From positions 177,438 to 241,437 of the forward strand of contig PLWS01000001.1 of NCBI GenBank assembly GCA_003151115.1: a stretch of DNA of 64,000 bases, read 5' to 3'. Both the position numbers and the translations under genes were made by a program. The DNA is from Vulcanimicrobiota bacterium (GTDB lineage: Bacteria > Vulcanimicrobiota > Vulcanimicrobiia > Vulcanimicrobiales > Vulcanimicrobiaceae). The notes beneath the pieces were generated by a model. That model was not told the DNA's origin, made no database searches, and saw only the letters and a list, made by a program, of their open reading frames with translations. How positions within the stretch are numbered: the stretch's first letter is position 1; every line of letters begins with the position of its first letter. Below, piece by piece: positions 44,584-54,228 of the stretch.

Positions 44584-45968
44584 GTCAAACCCGCCATCAA
44601 GCGGCCGATCTTCCCGCGATCGATTTCCGCTCCGCTAAACGAACCCGTAACTTTTCCGCGGAACATCACGAGTATGCGATCCGCGAGCGCCAATATTTCG
44701 TCGAGCTCGAACGAGATCAAGAGAATCGCGCAGCCGCGGTTGCGCGATTCGATCAAGCGCGACTGTACGAGCGCGGCGGCGCCGACGTCGATGCCGCGCG
44801 TCGGCTGATAGGCCAGCACAAAACGCGGATCGCCGAGCAGCGCGCGTCCCACAAGCAACTTCTGCTGGTTTCCGCCGGAAAGCGTTCGCACCGCGACGTC
44901 CGGTGAAGCCGCGCGCACGTCGAAGCGTTCGATGATCGCTTCGGCGTCGGCTCGAGCCGCATTCCAGTCCGTCAGCATGCCCTTGCGAATTCCCGGCAGA
45001 TTCTGCCGCCCAAGGATCGCGTTCTCGACGATCGACCAGTTGAGCACGAGCCCTTCGTGATGGCGGTCCTGGGGAACGATTCCGATGTTTTCGCGGTGCC
45101 GCAAAGCATCGGTGCTGCCGTCGAGTTCGATTGTCCCCGTGTACGGGATCATTCCGGCGATCGCGTCGGCGAGCGCAGTCTGGCCGTTGCCTTCGACGCC
45201 GGCGATGCCGACGATCTCGCCCGCGCTTACTTCAAAAGAAAGGTCGGATACCGTCGTCGTGTCTACACCCGCGGTCAAGTCGCGCACGCTCAGGCACGGC
45301 TGCGTGCCGGTAGTTTCGCGTTCCGCGACCACAGGTAATTCGCCGCCCACCATCGCGCGCGCGATCTCGTCGGTGCTGGTTTGCGTGGTGAGGTAGCGCG
45401 CGACGATCTTGCCGTGGCGCATGACGCTCACCCGCGTCGTATAGTCGATGACCTCTTGCAGTTTGTGCGTGACGACCAAGATCGCGGTGCCGCGTTTGGC
45501 GAGTTGTACCACCGTGGCGAAGAGCGTGGCGATCTCCGCCGGTGCGAGCGCCGCAGTGGGCTCGTCGAGCAGCAGCACCGACGGTTCGCGTTCGAGTTCG
45601 CGCATGAGCTCGACGCGCTGCTGAACGCCGATCGGAAGCTCTTCGACGAGCGCGTCCGGATCGATCGCCAGCCCGTTGCGTTCGGCAAGCTCGGCCACGC
45701 GCGAACGCGCGCCGTCGACGTCGACCAGCATGCCCTTGCGCGGCTCGCGCCCGAGCATGATGTTCTGCCAGACGCGCAGGCGGCCGACCAATTCGAAGTG
45801 TTGGTGCACCAAGCCGACGGTGCCGTTGGTTTCGATGGTGCCGTCGTCAGGTTTGACCGCGCCGAAGGCGATATTCGCGAGCGTTGATTTGCCGGCGCCG
45901 TTTTCACCGACGAGCGCGTGAATTTCACCGGGCAGCAGATCGAGATCAACGCCGTCGACCGCGATCAC
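44580..45968 (-). CDS. BMP-type ABC importer, duplicated ATPase subunit
   Basis: 462 residues with two ATPase halves. The first has a full Walker A (GENGAGKSTL), the Q-loop GLVHQHFELV and Walker B LLLDEPTAAL. The second has the degenerate P-loop GVEGNGQTAL and the signature LSGGNQQKLLVGRAL. It energises uptake with the two permeases and the BMP binding protein. Similarity to the family (ALRLRGIRKVYPGVIAVDGV) continues about 12 residues upstream of the first standard start, GTG 45968. No ATG, GTG or TTG exists there; CTG codons at 46004 and 45998 are possible starts. Confidence 0.92.
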   Translation of the reverse strand: MIAVDGVDLDLLPGEIHALVGENGAGKSTLANIAFGAVKPDDGTIETNGTVGLVHQHFELVGRLRVWQNIMLGREPRKGMLVDVDGARSRVAELAERNGLAIDPDALVEELPIGVQQRVELMRELEREPSVLLLDEPTAALAPAEIATLFATVVQLAKRGTAILVVTHKLQEVIDYTTRVSVMRHGKIVARYLTTQTSTDEIARAMVGGELPVVAERETTGTQPCLSVRDLTAGVDTTTVSDLSFEVSAGEIVGIAGVEGNGQTALADAIAGMIPYTGTIELDGSTDALRHRENIGIVPQDRHHEGLVLNWSIVENAILGRQNLPGIRKGMLTDWNAARADAEAIIERFDVRAASPDVAVRTLSGGNQQKLLVGRALLGDPRFVLAYQPTRGIDVGAAALVQSRLIESRNRGCAILLISFELDEILALADRILVMFRGKVTGSFSGAEIDRGKIGRLMAGLT

Positions 45969-46021
45969 GCCGGGATAGACTTTGCGAATGCCGCGCAGTC
46001 TCAGCGCGGCATTGGCAAGAT

Positions 46022-47050
46022 CTAGAGCTTGACCGGTTTCCAGGTCGCCAGGTCCTGCGGAGTCGCGGGAGGCGAAATTTTGCCGCTTACGATATCTTGC
46101 CGGATTGCGTCGACCCGCTCGATGTTGGCTCTGCCGATGATCGCGCGCGTGTATTTAAAGTCGGTCAGACCGACGCCGTCGTCTTTCAAACCGAAGATCA
46201 GATGGCCTTTGAGCCCCTTTTTCTGTTGGATGGCTTGCGCGATGTCGAAAACCGCGACGTCGACGTGTTTGACCATCGAGGTGAGAACTTTACCGGGCGC
46301 GAGGCTATCCTGATCCGAGTCAACGCCGATCACGAACGCGTTCGCACGCGTTTTCACCGCGTCGATCGCGCCAATGCCGGCTTTGCCCGCGGCTGCGTAA
46401 ACGATATCCGCGCCGCCGTTAAAAAGCACGTCGGCCAACTCTTGTCCGCCCGCGACGTCTTCGAACGATCCGACCCACTTCACGTCAACTTTCACCGAGG
46501 GATCGATCTGGTGCGCGCCCGCAATGTAGCCGACTTCGAACTTGCGCAGCAGTGGGATATCTTGGCCGCCCAGGAACGCGATGTGATGCGTCTTGCTCAC
46601 CAGGGCGGCGAGCGCGCCGGCCAAGAACGATCCGTCTTCCTCTTTAAAAGTTGCCGAAACGACGTTTGGATCGTCCACGACTGCGTCGATAATGGCATAA
46701 TGCTGCTTCGGATACTGCTTCGAAATCTGATCGAGGTCTTTGTTCATCAAGAACCCGATCGCGTAGATCATGTCCAGATGTTTTTCGGAGAGCGCCGTCA
46801 GGTTGGGCTGATAGTCAGACGCCGATCGCGACTGCAGCACTTGGATATTCGCGCCGAGCGATTTCTGCGCGTTCAGCAATCCGCGATACGCCGAATCGTT
46901 GAACGATTTGTCTCCCAAACCGCCCACGTCGGTAACCATGCCGAGCGCCAATTGTCCGGGGCGGGCCGCACCCGCCATGTGTTTGCCGCATCCGGCCAGC
47001 GTCAGGAACGCGGCAGCCGCGGCGCAGATAACGATCGCCTTGTGCTTCAT
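46022..47050 (-). CDS. BMP family ABC substrate-binding lipoprotein
   Basis: 342 residues with a lipoprotein signal (AAAAFLTLAGCGKH, lipobox Leu-Ala-Gly-Cys). The fold is PnrA/BmpA-like: LGMVTDVGGLGDKSFNDSAYRGL is the family signature, followed by HLDMIYAIGFLMNKDL and IVYAAAGKAGIGAIDA. It should deliver purine nucleosides or a similar ligand to the permeases encoded downstream. It is the first gene of the 47050-to-42644 operon. A 23-nt stem (GCCTCC 47082-47087 with GGAGGC 47099-47104) lies in the divergent spacer. Confidence 0.93.
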   Translation of the reverse strand: MKHKAIVICAAAAAFLTLAGCGKHMAGAARPGQLALGMVTDVGGLGDKSFNDSAYRGLLNAQKSLGANIQVLQSRSASDYQPNLTALSEKHLDMIYAIGFLMNKDLDQISKQYPKQHYAIIDAVVDDPNVVSATFKEEDGSFLAGALAALVSKTHHIAFLGGQDIPLLRKFEVGYIAGAHQIDPSVKVDVKWVGSFEDVAGGQELADVLFNGGADIVYAAAGKAGIGAIDAVKTRANAFVIGVDSDQDSLAPGKVLTSMVKHVDVAVFDIAQAIQQKKGLKGHLIFGLKDDGVGLTDFKYTRAIIGRANIERVDAIRQDIVSGKISPPATPQDLATWKPVKL

Positions 47051-47130
47051 CGCGGTATCGTTAGCACAGCCGCGTCACGAAGCCTCCGGGCAGAGCCGGG
47101 AGGCGCCGGAACCTTCCCGAACGTGAGGCG

Positions 47131-48789
47131 GTGATGCAGGCGAAAGACCTGTCCCAAGCGCCTCCGCGGCGCTGGTCGGAGGAATTGGGCGGCATCCGCT
47201 GGTTGCCGCGTCTGATCGACAAATCCCGCGCCGCAATCGCCGGCACCCTGAGCGATTATTGGTACGGCCAGAGTCCGATCGATCGGGGGCTGCTGCACGC
47301 GCTCGGATTGACCTACCGCGACTTTACCGGAATCGTGCGCGCGGCCGGCGACGACGACGAAGCGGTGCTCGCCGCTTTGCAAAAAAAAGTTCCCGAGGGC
47401 ATTGCGCGCGCGCGTGTGTGGAGCGAGCGCCTTTCACGACGCCAGCGATGGGTGCTTTTCCTCATCGATCTCGACGACGGATATAATCCCGCATTACGTC
47501 CCGTGCGCGGAATCGTGCGCGCGGTCAGTTCGCTGGCGACGCGGTACATTCGTTACCGCTGGCCCGCGAAAGCATCGGCGATCGGTCTAGAGATCGAAGT
47601 GCAGAAAGCCGGGGAACGCGCCGCTGCCGCGAGCGGCACAAACGAAGAGCCATACCGCTGGCTGACGCCCGGCAACGTCGACATGGCGTGGAAGATTTTG
47701 CTCTCCGTCGTGCTGATCGGCGTGATGCTGTACTACGCGGTGCATTTCGTCGAGCGGATCGGGCCGGTTGCGATCGTCATCGTCGGCGCTATTTTCTTTG
47801 CCTACTTGGTCTATCCGATCGTGCGATGGCTCAATCGAAAACTGCATCTCATCCTTGCCATTCTCGTCGTCTATGCGGTTCTGGCAGCACTTGTCGCCAT
47901 CGGGCTCTCCTATCTGATCCCGTCGATCTCCAATGAAGTCGGCACGCTCTCGCACCAAGGCCCGTCGATTATTGCGAAAATCCAAGATTTTTTCACTAGT
48001 CCGAATACGCCCGTTTTAGGAAGCGCACCCGAGGCGGTGCGCAAAGAACTGGCGCAGTTGCCCGCGCAAACGGTCGTGTGGTTTCAAACGCACGGCGGCG
48101 GGGCTGCGACGAGCGCGATCACGGTGCTGGTCGGCACCGCCGCGTTCGTGGGCGCCCTGATCGTTATCCCGGTTCTGGGCGCCTATTTGCTCTACGACTC
48201 CGAAGCCATCAAACGGTTTTTCATGGGATTCATTCCCGAGAAACGGCGCGATGCGACGCTTGGATTGCTCGCAGAGCTCGAAGAAGTGCTCGGTGGGTTC
48301 ATTCGCGGACAATTGCTGGTGGGAGTGACGGTCGGCCTCATCATATCCGTCGGGTTGATGCTGGCTCAAGTGCCGTACGCGATTCTGATCGGTGCGGTTG
48401 CGGGTGCCCTGGACCTGATACCGTACATCGGTCCCGTCATCGCGTTCGTACCGGCGTTCGCGATTGGATATTCCAGCGGCGGAATCCATGAGGCAATCTT
48501 GGTAACCGTTGTCTTCGTCGTCGCGAACCAGCTCGAGGGACACGTCATCGCCCCCAACATCGTGAGCCGCACGATCAAACTCTCTCCCAGTGCGATCGTG
48601 CTCGCAGTGCTGATCGGTGGCGAACTCTATGGGGTTCCGGGAATGTTCATCGCCGTGCCGATTGCCGGTATCATTCGCGTGCTTTTGTTGCACGTTATTC
48701 CGGGCTCGGTCAGCCGTGAGGAAGCCAAGCCCGTGCTCACCAAAGACCCCCAGGAAGTCGTCGAAGCCGACGAGCAGGCGCAAGCGTGA
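47131..48789 (+). CDS. AI-2E/PerM family membrane transporter
   Basis: 552 residues from GTG 47131 (ATG 47134 is equally possible). The first 165 residues are soluble and not part of the usual family. The rest is a classic AI-2E family protein: pairs of membrane segments (KILLSVVLIGVMLYYAVHF, PVAIVIVGAIFFAYLVYPIVRWL, AALVAIGLSYLIP), a central soluble helical region, and SVGLMLAQVPYAILIGAVAG plus DLIPYIGPVIAFVPAFAIG near the C-terminus. Members export AI-2 or act as ion antiporters, and the substrate here is unknown. The stop overlaps the arginase start as GTGA. Confidence 0.88.
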   Translation: MMQAKDLSQAPPRRWSEELGGIRWLPRLIDKSRAAIAGTLSDYWYGQSPIDRGLLHALGLTYRDFTGIVRAAGDDDEAVLAALQKKVPEGIARARVWSERLSRRQRWVLFLIDLDDGYNPALRPVRGIVRAVSSLATRYIRYRWPAKASAIGLEIEVQKAGERAAAASGTNEEPYRWLTPGNVDMAWKILLSVVLIGVMLYYAVHFVERIGPVAIVIVGAIFFAYLVYPIVRWLNRKLHLILAILVVYAVLAALVAIGLSYLIPSISNEVGTLSHQGPSIIAKIQDFFTSPNTPVLGSAPEAVRKELAQLPAQTVVWFQTHGGGAATSAITVLVGTAAFVGALIVIPVLGAYLLYDSEAIKRFFMGFIPEKRRDATLGLLAELEEVLGGFIRGQLLVGVTVGLIISVGLMLAQVPYAILIGAVAGALDLIPYIGPVIAFVPAFAIGYSSGGIHEAILVTVVFVVANQLEGHVIAPNIVSRTIKLSPSAIVLAVLIGGELYGVPGMFIAVPIAGIIRVLLLHVIPGSVSREEAKPVLTKDPQEVVEADEQAQA

Positions 48790-49658
48790 GCAATCCGCGC
48801 GTGGACATCATCGGCGTTCCGATGGATTTGGGTGCCAGCCGGCGCGGCGTCGATATGGGTCCGTCGGCGGTTCGCTATGCGCAGTTGCACGAGCAGTTGC
48901 GCGCGCTCGGTATCGCGCGCGTCGACGACCACGGCAACCTGCACGTGCCGATCCGCGAAGCGGCCGACGAGCACGACAAGCACGCGAAATATCTCGACGT
49001 CATCGATCGCGTCTGCGCCGAACTGGCAACCGTCGTCGAAGAGGCGGTGCGCGCCGGCGGATTTCCAATCGTCTTGGGCGGCGATCATTCGATTGCGGTG
49101 GGAACGCTCGATGGCCTCAAACGCGCGCGCGGACAGGCGGCGGGCCTAGTCTGGGTCGACGCGCACGGCGACATCAACAGCCCCAAGAGCTCGCCGTCGG
49201 GCAACGTGCACGGCATGCCGCTCTGGTTTGCGCTCGAACGCGGATACGCCGACCCGAAGCGCACGGTGCAGATCGGTTTGCGCGACGTAGAGCCTGAAGA
49301 AAAGGAAAACCTGCGCAACTCCGGCGTCAAAGCGTTCACCATGAGCGACGTCGACCGGCTCACGATGACGCGCGTCATGGAAGAAGCGATCGCGATCGCA
49401 GGTGCCGGTGAGACGCCGATCCACGTTTCGTTCGATCTCGACGCGATCGACCCGCGCGAAGCACCGGGAACCGGCACGCCGGTGAAGGGCGGCTTGAGTT
49501 TTCGCGAAGCGCACCTCGCGATGGAGATGCTGGCGGAATCGCGCAAGCTCGGTTCGATCGAGATGGTCGAGATCAACCCGATTCTCGACACGCGCAATCA
49601 AACGGCAACCCTGGCCGTCGGCTTGATCTGCTCGGCTTTGGGAAAAGCTATCCTATAG
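48786..49658 (+). CDS. rocF: Arginase
   Basis: 290 residues from GTG 48786. Metal-ligand motifs are visible: GGDHSIAVG (His), VDAHGDIN (Asp, His, Asp), GNVHGMPL (substrate loop) and SFDLDAIDP (Asp, Asp). The N-terminus [25 protein letters not shown] is typical of bacterial arginases, not agmatinases. It hydrolyses arginine to ornithine and urea using two Mn ions. It is coupled to the AI-2E-type gene, an unusual pairing. Its end overlaps the tonB-like gene by 6 bp in convergent orientation. Confidence 0.94.
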   Translation: MSNPRVDIIGVPMDLGASRRGVDMGPSAVRYAQLHEQLRALGIARVDDHGNLHVPIREAADEHDKHAKYLDVIDRVCAELATVVEEAVRAGGFPIVLGGDHSIAVGTLDGLKRARGQAAGLVWVDAHGDINSPKSSPSGNVHGMPLWFALERGYADPKRTVQIGLRDVEPEEKENLRNSGVKAFTMSDVDRLTMTRVMEEAIAIAGAGETPIHVSFDLDAIDPREAPGTGTPVKGGLSFREAHLAMEMLAESRKLGSIEMVEINPILDTRNQTATLAVGLICSALGKAIL

Positions 49659-50381
49659 TTTTATGGTGGCGACGCCTTCGCAGCTGACGCCGCCGCCGCA
49701 TACCGCCGCATCCCAGTTCGCATTTGCAAGCAGCGTTTGAATTTGGCGCTGCGTCGCGTCGTCGAGCGGCGGACGGAATTCGATCTTCTTGGTTTTGCCG
49801 TCTTCCCCGACCGTGACCAATAGCACCACGTGAACATTGAAGCGCTGCAGCAGCGCGGTTCTGACGCGCGGATCCAAAATGGGCGGCTGCTCGGCGCCGA
49901 AGGGCGAAACGCCACCGCGGTTATTCGTGCCGAAGCCGGACATCGCGACGTCCGACGTACCCTGCGGATTAGGTGACGGCCCTGGAGCGCGCTGGAGCGT
50001 CTGATCCTTCGGCGGCTGGAGTCCGGGCGCGCGCGCGACCAGCGGCACCGGGCGGTTTTGCGGGATGTCCCGCGGGGCTGCCGCCACGTGTCCCTGTGGA
50101 CCGTTTACCGGCGTCGGACGCGAACGCGGATTGCGATTCTTTGCGGAGAGCTCGCTATGTTTGCGTTCGAACGAGACGACCGGCGAGCGCCGTTTCGTCT
50201 TGGGCATCGCGACTGGAAGCGGTCGCGCATCGGCGTGCTTCACGATCTGGATGTGGGCGACGCGCGCAAACGAGAGTGTTTCGACCGCCTCGGGTCCGGG
50301 TGATAGCTGCGCGGGCCAGAGGGGAATGATGAAGGCCACGGCCAGATGGATGCCGAGCGAAACGGCAAAAGCGCGTCGCAT
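49653..50381 (-). CDS. TonB-like energy transducer
   Basis: 242 residues. One N-terminal membrane helix (FAVSLGIHLAVAFIIPLW, about 4-24) keeps the Ser and His commonly seen in TonB anchors. The middle is Pro/Arg/Lys-rich and should span the periplasm. The C-terminal domain (about 175-242) has the VLLVTVGEDGKTKKIEF strand pattern of TonB_C and a possible disulfide pair (VCGGGVSCEG). It would couple the proton motive force to outer-membrane receptors such as those at 1846 and 21588, but no ExbB or ExbD lies in the window. Confidence 0.8.
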   Translation of the reverse strand: MRRAFAVSLGIHLAVAFIIPLWPAQLSPGPEAVETLSFARVAHIQIVKHADARPLPVAMPKTKRRSPVVSFERKHSELSAKNRNPRSRPTPVNGPQGHVAAAPRDIPQNRPVPLVARAPGLQPPKDQTLQRAPGPSPNPQGTSDVAMSGFGTNNRGGVSPFGAEQPPILDPRVRTALLQRFNVHVVLLVTVGEDGKTKKIEFRPPLDDATQRQIQTLLANANWDAAVCGGGVSCEGVATIKL

Positions 50382-50431
50382 GTGGGATAGTACTACGACC
50401 CCCCTTGTGAGGGGCCCCTTTTAGGAGAAAA

Positions 50432-50689
50432 GTGCGGCCGACAAACATTGTTCTTTACCAAGCCGAGTGGTGCGGCTACTGCGCGCGGGTCCGCGCCAAG
50501 CTCACCGAACTCTTACTGGACTACAAGGTCGTGAACGTTCCACCGAGCCATGCGCTGCGCACGGTCGTGCGCGAAGTTTCAGGCCAGACGAGTATTCCGG
50601 TCATGGTGGACGGCGACGTCGTGCTCGACGACGACGACGACATCATTCCGTACCTCGAAAAGACCTACGGTCAAAAAGCTGCGGTATAA
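50432..50689 (+). CDS. Glutaredoxin-like protein
   Basis: 85 residues from GTG 50432, about 7 nt after TAGGAGA. The redox motif is CGYC in YQAEWCGYCARVRAKL. The cis-Pro strand TSIPVMVDGDVVLDDDDDI follows. Size and order match monomeric glutaredoxins of the NrdH/GrxC kind. It reduces disulfides or mixed disulfides. Its end overlaps the convergent DUF92 gene by 19 bp. A CCCC-TTGTGA-GGGG stem (50401-50414) lies in the divergent leader. Confidence 0.88.
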   Translation: MRPTNIVLYQAEWCGYCARVRAKLTELLLDYKVVNVPPSHALRTVVREVSGQTSIPVMVDGDVVLDDDDDIIPYLEKTYGQKAAV

Positions 50690-51462
50690 AGCGCGGCGAT
50701 GCCGCCGGCCGCTAAGGCTCCGGTGAGCGTCGCAATGGCATTGACCGTGTCGTTGTCGATCGCGCTCCATCCCCGCACGAGCGACGTCGCGCTGCCGCAG
50801 AGATGCGGATCGGTTTCGCAGAGACGCCGGCAGCGGCTGCAGTAACGCAACGCCTGTAACGTCGCGCCGAAAATCGAATCGGCCAACGCACCGGCAAATC
50901 CCGCCACGCCTACGATCCACCACGGCGCGATTCCGGCCGCCCACGCAACTGCGCCGACGGTAAGCGCTCCGCCGGCTTCGGCGAGCGTTCCCCATGCGGT
51001 CACGCCGCCGGAGAGTCCGCGTGCGACCGCGCGAAAGTTTACGATCGATCGCGGTGCGCTGCGCGCCAGGGTTCCAAGTTCGGTGCCCCACGTATCTGCC
51101 GCGGCCGCCGCAAACGCGCCGGCGAAAGCGGCGGCGAGCACCGGCGATCGCGTGAAGGCGTAAGCGATCGCGCACGCCGCCGCTATGCCGCCATTTGCAA
51201 TGACTTGCCGCGCATCGCGCGCTTTACGTTTATCGGTGTCGGCGATGGCCGCTTTTCGTCGCGATCCCAAACGTGAGAGTGCGACGGCGGGCAGAAAAAA
51301 CGCGAAGAGCACGGCCGCGAAACCCCATCCGCCGGCCGCGAAGATCGCCGTGCCGAGGATCGCGGCGGCCACCGCTCCGCTGGACGTCAGCGAGCGTGCG
51401 CGCCACGCGGCGAAAGCAACGATCGCCGCGAGCGCCGCGGCTGCGGCGATGCGGACTAAGAT
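50671..51462 (-). CDS. DUF92 family membrane protein
   Basis: About 260 residues with six or more membrane helices. The family pattern is clear: SLTSSGAVAAAILGTAIFAAGGWGF, then AGAFAAAAADTWGTELG, GGVTAWGTLAEAGGAL and ADSIFGATLQ. DUF92 includes eukaryotic TMEM19 and bacterial proteins linked to polyprenol or phytol phosphate metabolism. The natural N-terminus (ILVRIAAAAALAAIV) begins at the stop codon of the preceding hemD-containing gene, where no ATG, GTG or TTG occurs. The first standard start downstream, GTG 51372, would remove conserved residues, so an ATC at 51462 or the TTA overlapping the stop may be used. The start is unresolved. Confidence 0.8.
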   Translation of the reverse strand: MLVRIAAAAALAAIVAFAAWRARSLTSSGAVAAAILGTAIFAAGGWGFAAVLFAFFLPAVALSRLGSRRKAAIADTDKRKARDARQVIANGGIAAACAIAYAFTRSPVLAAAFAGAFAAAAADTWGTELGTLARSAPRSIVNFRAVARGLSGGVTAWGTLAEAGGALTVGAVAWAAGIAPWWIVGVAGFAGALADSIFGATLQALRYCSRCRRLCETDPHLCGSATSLVRGWSAIDNDTVNAIATLTGALAAGGIAALYTAAF

Positions 51463-52952
51463 AGCGCTTCTACCAGGCCTTCCACGGTATGTTCGGGAGC
51501 GATAACATTTACCGGAAGTCCCGCGTCCTTCGCGGCCTGCGCGGTGATCGGACCGATGCACGCGACGACTTTACCGGCGCACGCTTCGCGCGCCGCTTCC
51601 GCCGATCCGAGATTGTGGACGAAACCGTTAACCGTGCTCGCGCTCGTAAACGTCACTGCATCGCAGGCCGCTACGCGTTCCGCGAAGTGCGGATCGTTTG
51701 TCACGACGGTTTTGTAAGCGGCCACCACCGTCACTGCACGTCCCGCGGCCTTGAGCCGCTGAGGCAATACGTCGCGCGCTTCCTGAGCGCGGTACAGCAA
51801 GATGCGGTCGCCTTCACGCGACGACGCGACCAGCAGATCGGCAAGGTCCTCGGCGACGTATCGCTGCGGAACAGCGTCCGCGCGCACGCTGCGCTGCAGC
51901 AGCGCTTGCGACGTTTTCAAACCGATGGCGGCAATCTTCGCAGTACCGAAGATGCGCGCGTCATCGCGGCGCGCTTCCAGGTAATCGAAAAAGACGCGTA
52001 CGCCATTGGCGCTGGTAAAGACCACCCAACTGTATTGCGCCGGATCGTGCGTCGCGCGCTCGGCGGCTGCGGGATCGTCCGGCGGCACGATTGCAATGAC
52101 CGGCGCTGCGATCGGTTCGGCGCCGGCGCGCAGCAGCGCGCGGGCCAGATCGTCGTGCGGGTCGGCCGGACGCGTCATCAGCACGCGTTTGCCGAACAGT
52201 GGTAATTTTTCGAACCACGCGAGCCCCGAACGCAAAGCGACGACCGTACCGATGACGACGATCGCGGGCGCGCTCAACCCCGCGCGTTCCACATCGCCGG
52301 CGATTGTTGCGAGCGTGCCCGTCACCGTTTTCTGCGTAGGCCGCGTTCCGTTTGCGATGACCGCCGCGGGATGATCCGCCGGCAAACCGTTTTGCACCAG
52401 GTTGGCGGCGATGTCGCGCAGGTTGCGCATCGCCATCAGAAAGATCAGCGTCTGCTTCGGGTCGCTCAGGCGCTGCCAGTCGATCGCCGAGCGATCCTTG
52501 GTGGGATCTTCGTGCCCCGACACGATCGTGAGCATGGTGTTGTGATCGCGATGCGTGACGGGAATGCCGGCGTAAGCCGGAGCGGCCAGCGCGGAACTTA
52601 CGCCGGGAATGATTTCGAAGTCGATGCCGGCGGCATGCAGCGCTTGCGCTTCTTCGCCGCCCCGGCCGAAGAGAAACGGGTCGCCGCCTTTCAAACGCAC
52701 GACCGTTTTGCCGGCACGCGCCTTTTCGATCATGAGCTTCTCGATCTCGTCCTGCGCGACGCTCTCCGCGCCGCCGCGCTTGCCCACATACATGCGCTCG
52801 CATGCCGGCGAAACCAGATCGACGATGGCGTCTGACGCAAGTGCGTCGTAGAGCAGCACGTCGGCATGCCGCAGCGCTTCGCGCGCGCGAAGCGTCAGAA
52901 GCCCGGGATCTCCTGGCCCCGCTCCGGTGAGGAAGACCTTACCGGTCGGCAA
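51456..52952 (-). CDS. CobA-HemD fusion (uroporphyrinogen III methyltransferase/synthase)
   Basis: 498 residues from TTG 52952, overlapping hemA by 14 bp. Residues 1-245 are SUMT: LTGAGPGDPGLLTLRA, RLKGGDPFLFGRGGEE and IIPGVSSALAAPAYAGIPVTHR. Residues of about 250-498 are a complete uroporphyrinogen III synthase with both lobes (VLMTRPADPHDDLARALLRAGAEP, WVVFTSANGVRVFFDYLE, FTSASTVNGFVHNLG, CIGPITAQAAKDAGLPV). It closes the ring to uroporphyrinogen III and methylates it towards precorrin-2 and siroheme. Such fusions are known in several phyla. DUF92 follows it directly. Confidence 0.93.
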   Translation of the reverse strand: MPTGKVFLTGAGPGDPGLLTLRAREALRHADVLLYDALASDAIVDLVSPACERMYVGKRGGAESVAQDEIEKLMIEKARAGKTVVRLKGGDPFLFGRGGEEAQALHAAGIDFEIIPGVSSALAAPAYAGIPVTHRDHNTMLTIVSGHEDPTKDRSAIDWQRLSDPKQTLIFLMAMRNLRDIAANLVQNGLPADHPAAVIANGTRPTQKTVTGTLATIAGDVERAGLSAPAIVVIGTVVALRSGLAWFEKLPLFGKRVLMTRPADPHDDLARALLRAGAEPIAAPVIAIVPPDDPAAAERATHDPAQYSWVVFTSANGVRVFFDYLEARRDDARIFGTAKIAAIGLKTSQALLQRSVRADAVPQRYVAEDLADLLVASSREGDRILLYRAQEARDVLPQRLKAAGRAVTVVAAYKTVVTNDPHFAERVAACDAVTFTSASTVNGFVHNLGSAEAAREACAGKVVACIGPITAQAAKDAGLPVNVIAPEHTVEGLVEALS

Positions 52953-54225
52953 CGTCGAGGTCGAAAAGCTCCTGAAGCAGTTTGGCGTGCGTGATCGCCT
53001 CCGAGCTTTCTTCCGCAGCTTTTTCACGCAGTTTCGTTATGACCGTGTGCAAGAGTTTCGAAATGATCGTCAGCGACGCGCCGGTCATCAGCATTTTCTC
53101 GCGCTCGCCCAGTTCGGGAAGACGCGCGAAGAGGCGTTCCAACTCGGCGGCCCGGATGGTTTCGGCTTTTTGCGTGAGCGACGCGATCACCGGAACGGTC
53201 GCGCGCGACTTATACCATCGCCGGAAGCGATCGACGTACTCGCCGATGATCTCTTCCACGTGCGGAACCGCTTCGCGGCGCACCTCGAGTTTTTCGTCGA
53301 CGTGCGATTTCAAGCCGTCGATGTCTACCAGCATTACGCCCGGTAACTCGCCGACCGCGGGATGCGCGTCGCGCGGCACCGCGATGTCGATGATGAAGAG
53401 CGGCCGGCCGCTGCGCGCCTGCAGCGCTTCTGCGACGATCTCCGGCGTCAGCACGAAATGGGTCGCGCCGGTCGAGGTGATGACGATGTCGGCCGCCGTC
53501 AGCGCGTTTACCAGCTCGCCCGGCTCGAGGGCTTCGCCCGCGCCGATCTGCGCGATCACTTCGCGCGTCCGTTCCAGCGTGCGGCTCAGAACGGCGACGT
53601 TGCTGGCGCCTTCGCGGCGGAAACGTTTCGCGGCGGCTCCGCCCATCTTGCCGGCGCCGATTACCAAGACGCCACGGCCTTCGAGCGATCCGAAACGCCG
53701 CTTTGCCAGCTCGATCGCGGCGGTTGCGACCGACGGCGACTCTTCGCCGATGCGCGTCTGCGTGCGCGCGGCTTTACCCGCGCTCATCGCCTCGCGCAGC
53801 AGTTTGTGCAAGACCTCGCCTGCCGAATTCGCTTCGCGTGCGGCCGCGTACGCTTCTTTGACTTGCCCCAATATTTCGGCTTCGCCGATCAGCATCGAGT
53901 CGAGCCCGGTGCTGACGCGGAAAAGATGCTCGACGGCTTCGCGTCCGAGCAGCGTGTACAAATACGACTCGAGATCGTAGGCGACCGATCCGTGCCGGAA
54001 ATGCTGGAGGAACGATTTGAGCTGCTCCACGCCGGTTTCGTAATCGTCGAGCTCGGCGTAGATCTCGAGGCGTCCGCATGTCTGCAGCATCAGCGCTTCG
54101 CGCACCGCCCCGTAATCGTGCAGCGCGATGAGCGCCTCGCTCATGCGCTCGGCCGGGAAAACGTGGCGTTCGCGCACTTCGATGGGCGCGGTGTTGTGGG
54201 AGAGGCCGAGACAAACCAGCGGCAT
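52939..54225 (-). CDS. hemA: Glutamyl-tRNA reductase
   Basis: 428 residues, normal length. The N-terminal catalytic domain starts MPLVCLGLSHNTAPIEVRER, and the active Cys lies in MLQTCGRLEIYA. Then GLDSMLIGEAEILGQVKEAY, and the NADPH domain with VLVIGAGKMGGAAAKRF. The C-terminal helical dimerisation domain is present. It reduces glutamyl-tRNA to glutamate-1-semialdehyde, the first committed step of tetrapyrrole synthesis by the C5 pathway. The gene follows rex by 3 bp. Confidence 0.97.
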   Translation of the reverse strand: MPLVCLGLSHNTAPIEVRERHVFPAERMSEALIALHDYGAVREALMLQTCGRLEIYAELDDYETGVEQLKSFLQHFRHGSVAYDLESYLYTLLGREAVEHLFRVSTGLDSMLIGEAEILGQVKEAYAAAREANSAGEVLHKLLREAMSAGKAARTQTRIGEESPSVATAAIELAKRRFGSLEGRGVLVIGAGKMGGAAAKRFRREGASNVAVLSRTLERTREVIAQIGAGEALEPGELVNALTAADIVITSTGATHFVLTPEIVAEALQARSGRPLFIIDIAVPRDAHPAVGELPGVMLVDIDGLKSHVDEKLEVRREAVPHVEEIIGEYVDRFRRWYKSRATVPVIASLTQKAETIRAAELERLFARLPELGEREKMLMTGASLTIISKLLHTVITKLREKAAEESSEAITHAKLLQELFDLDVADR

Positions 54226-54228
54226 GGC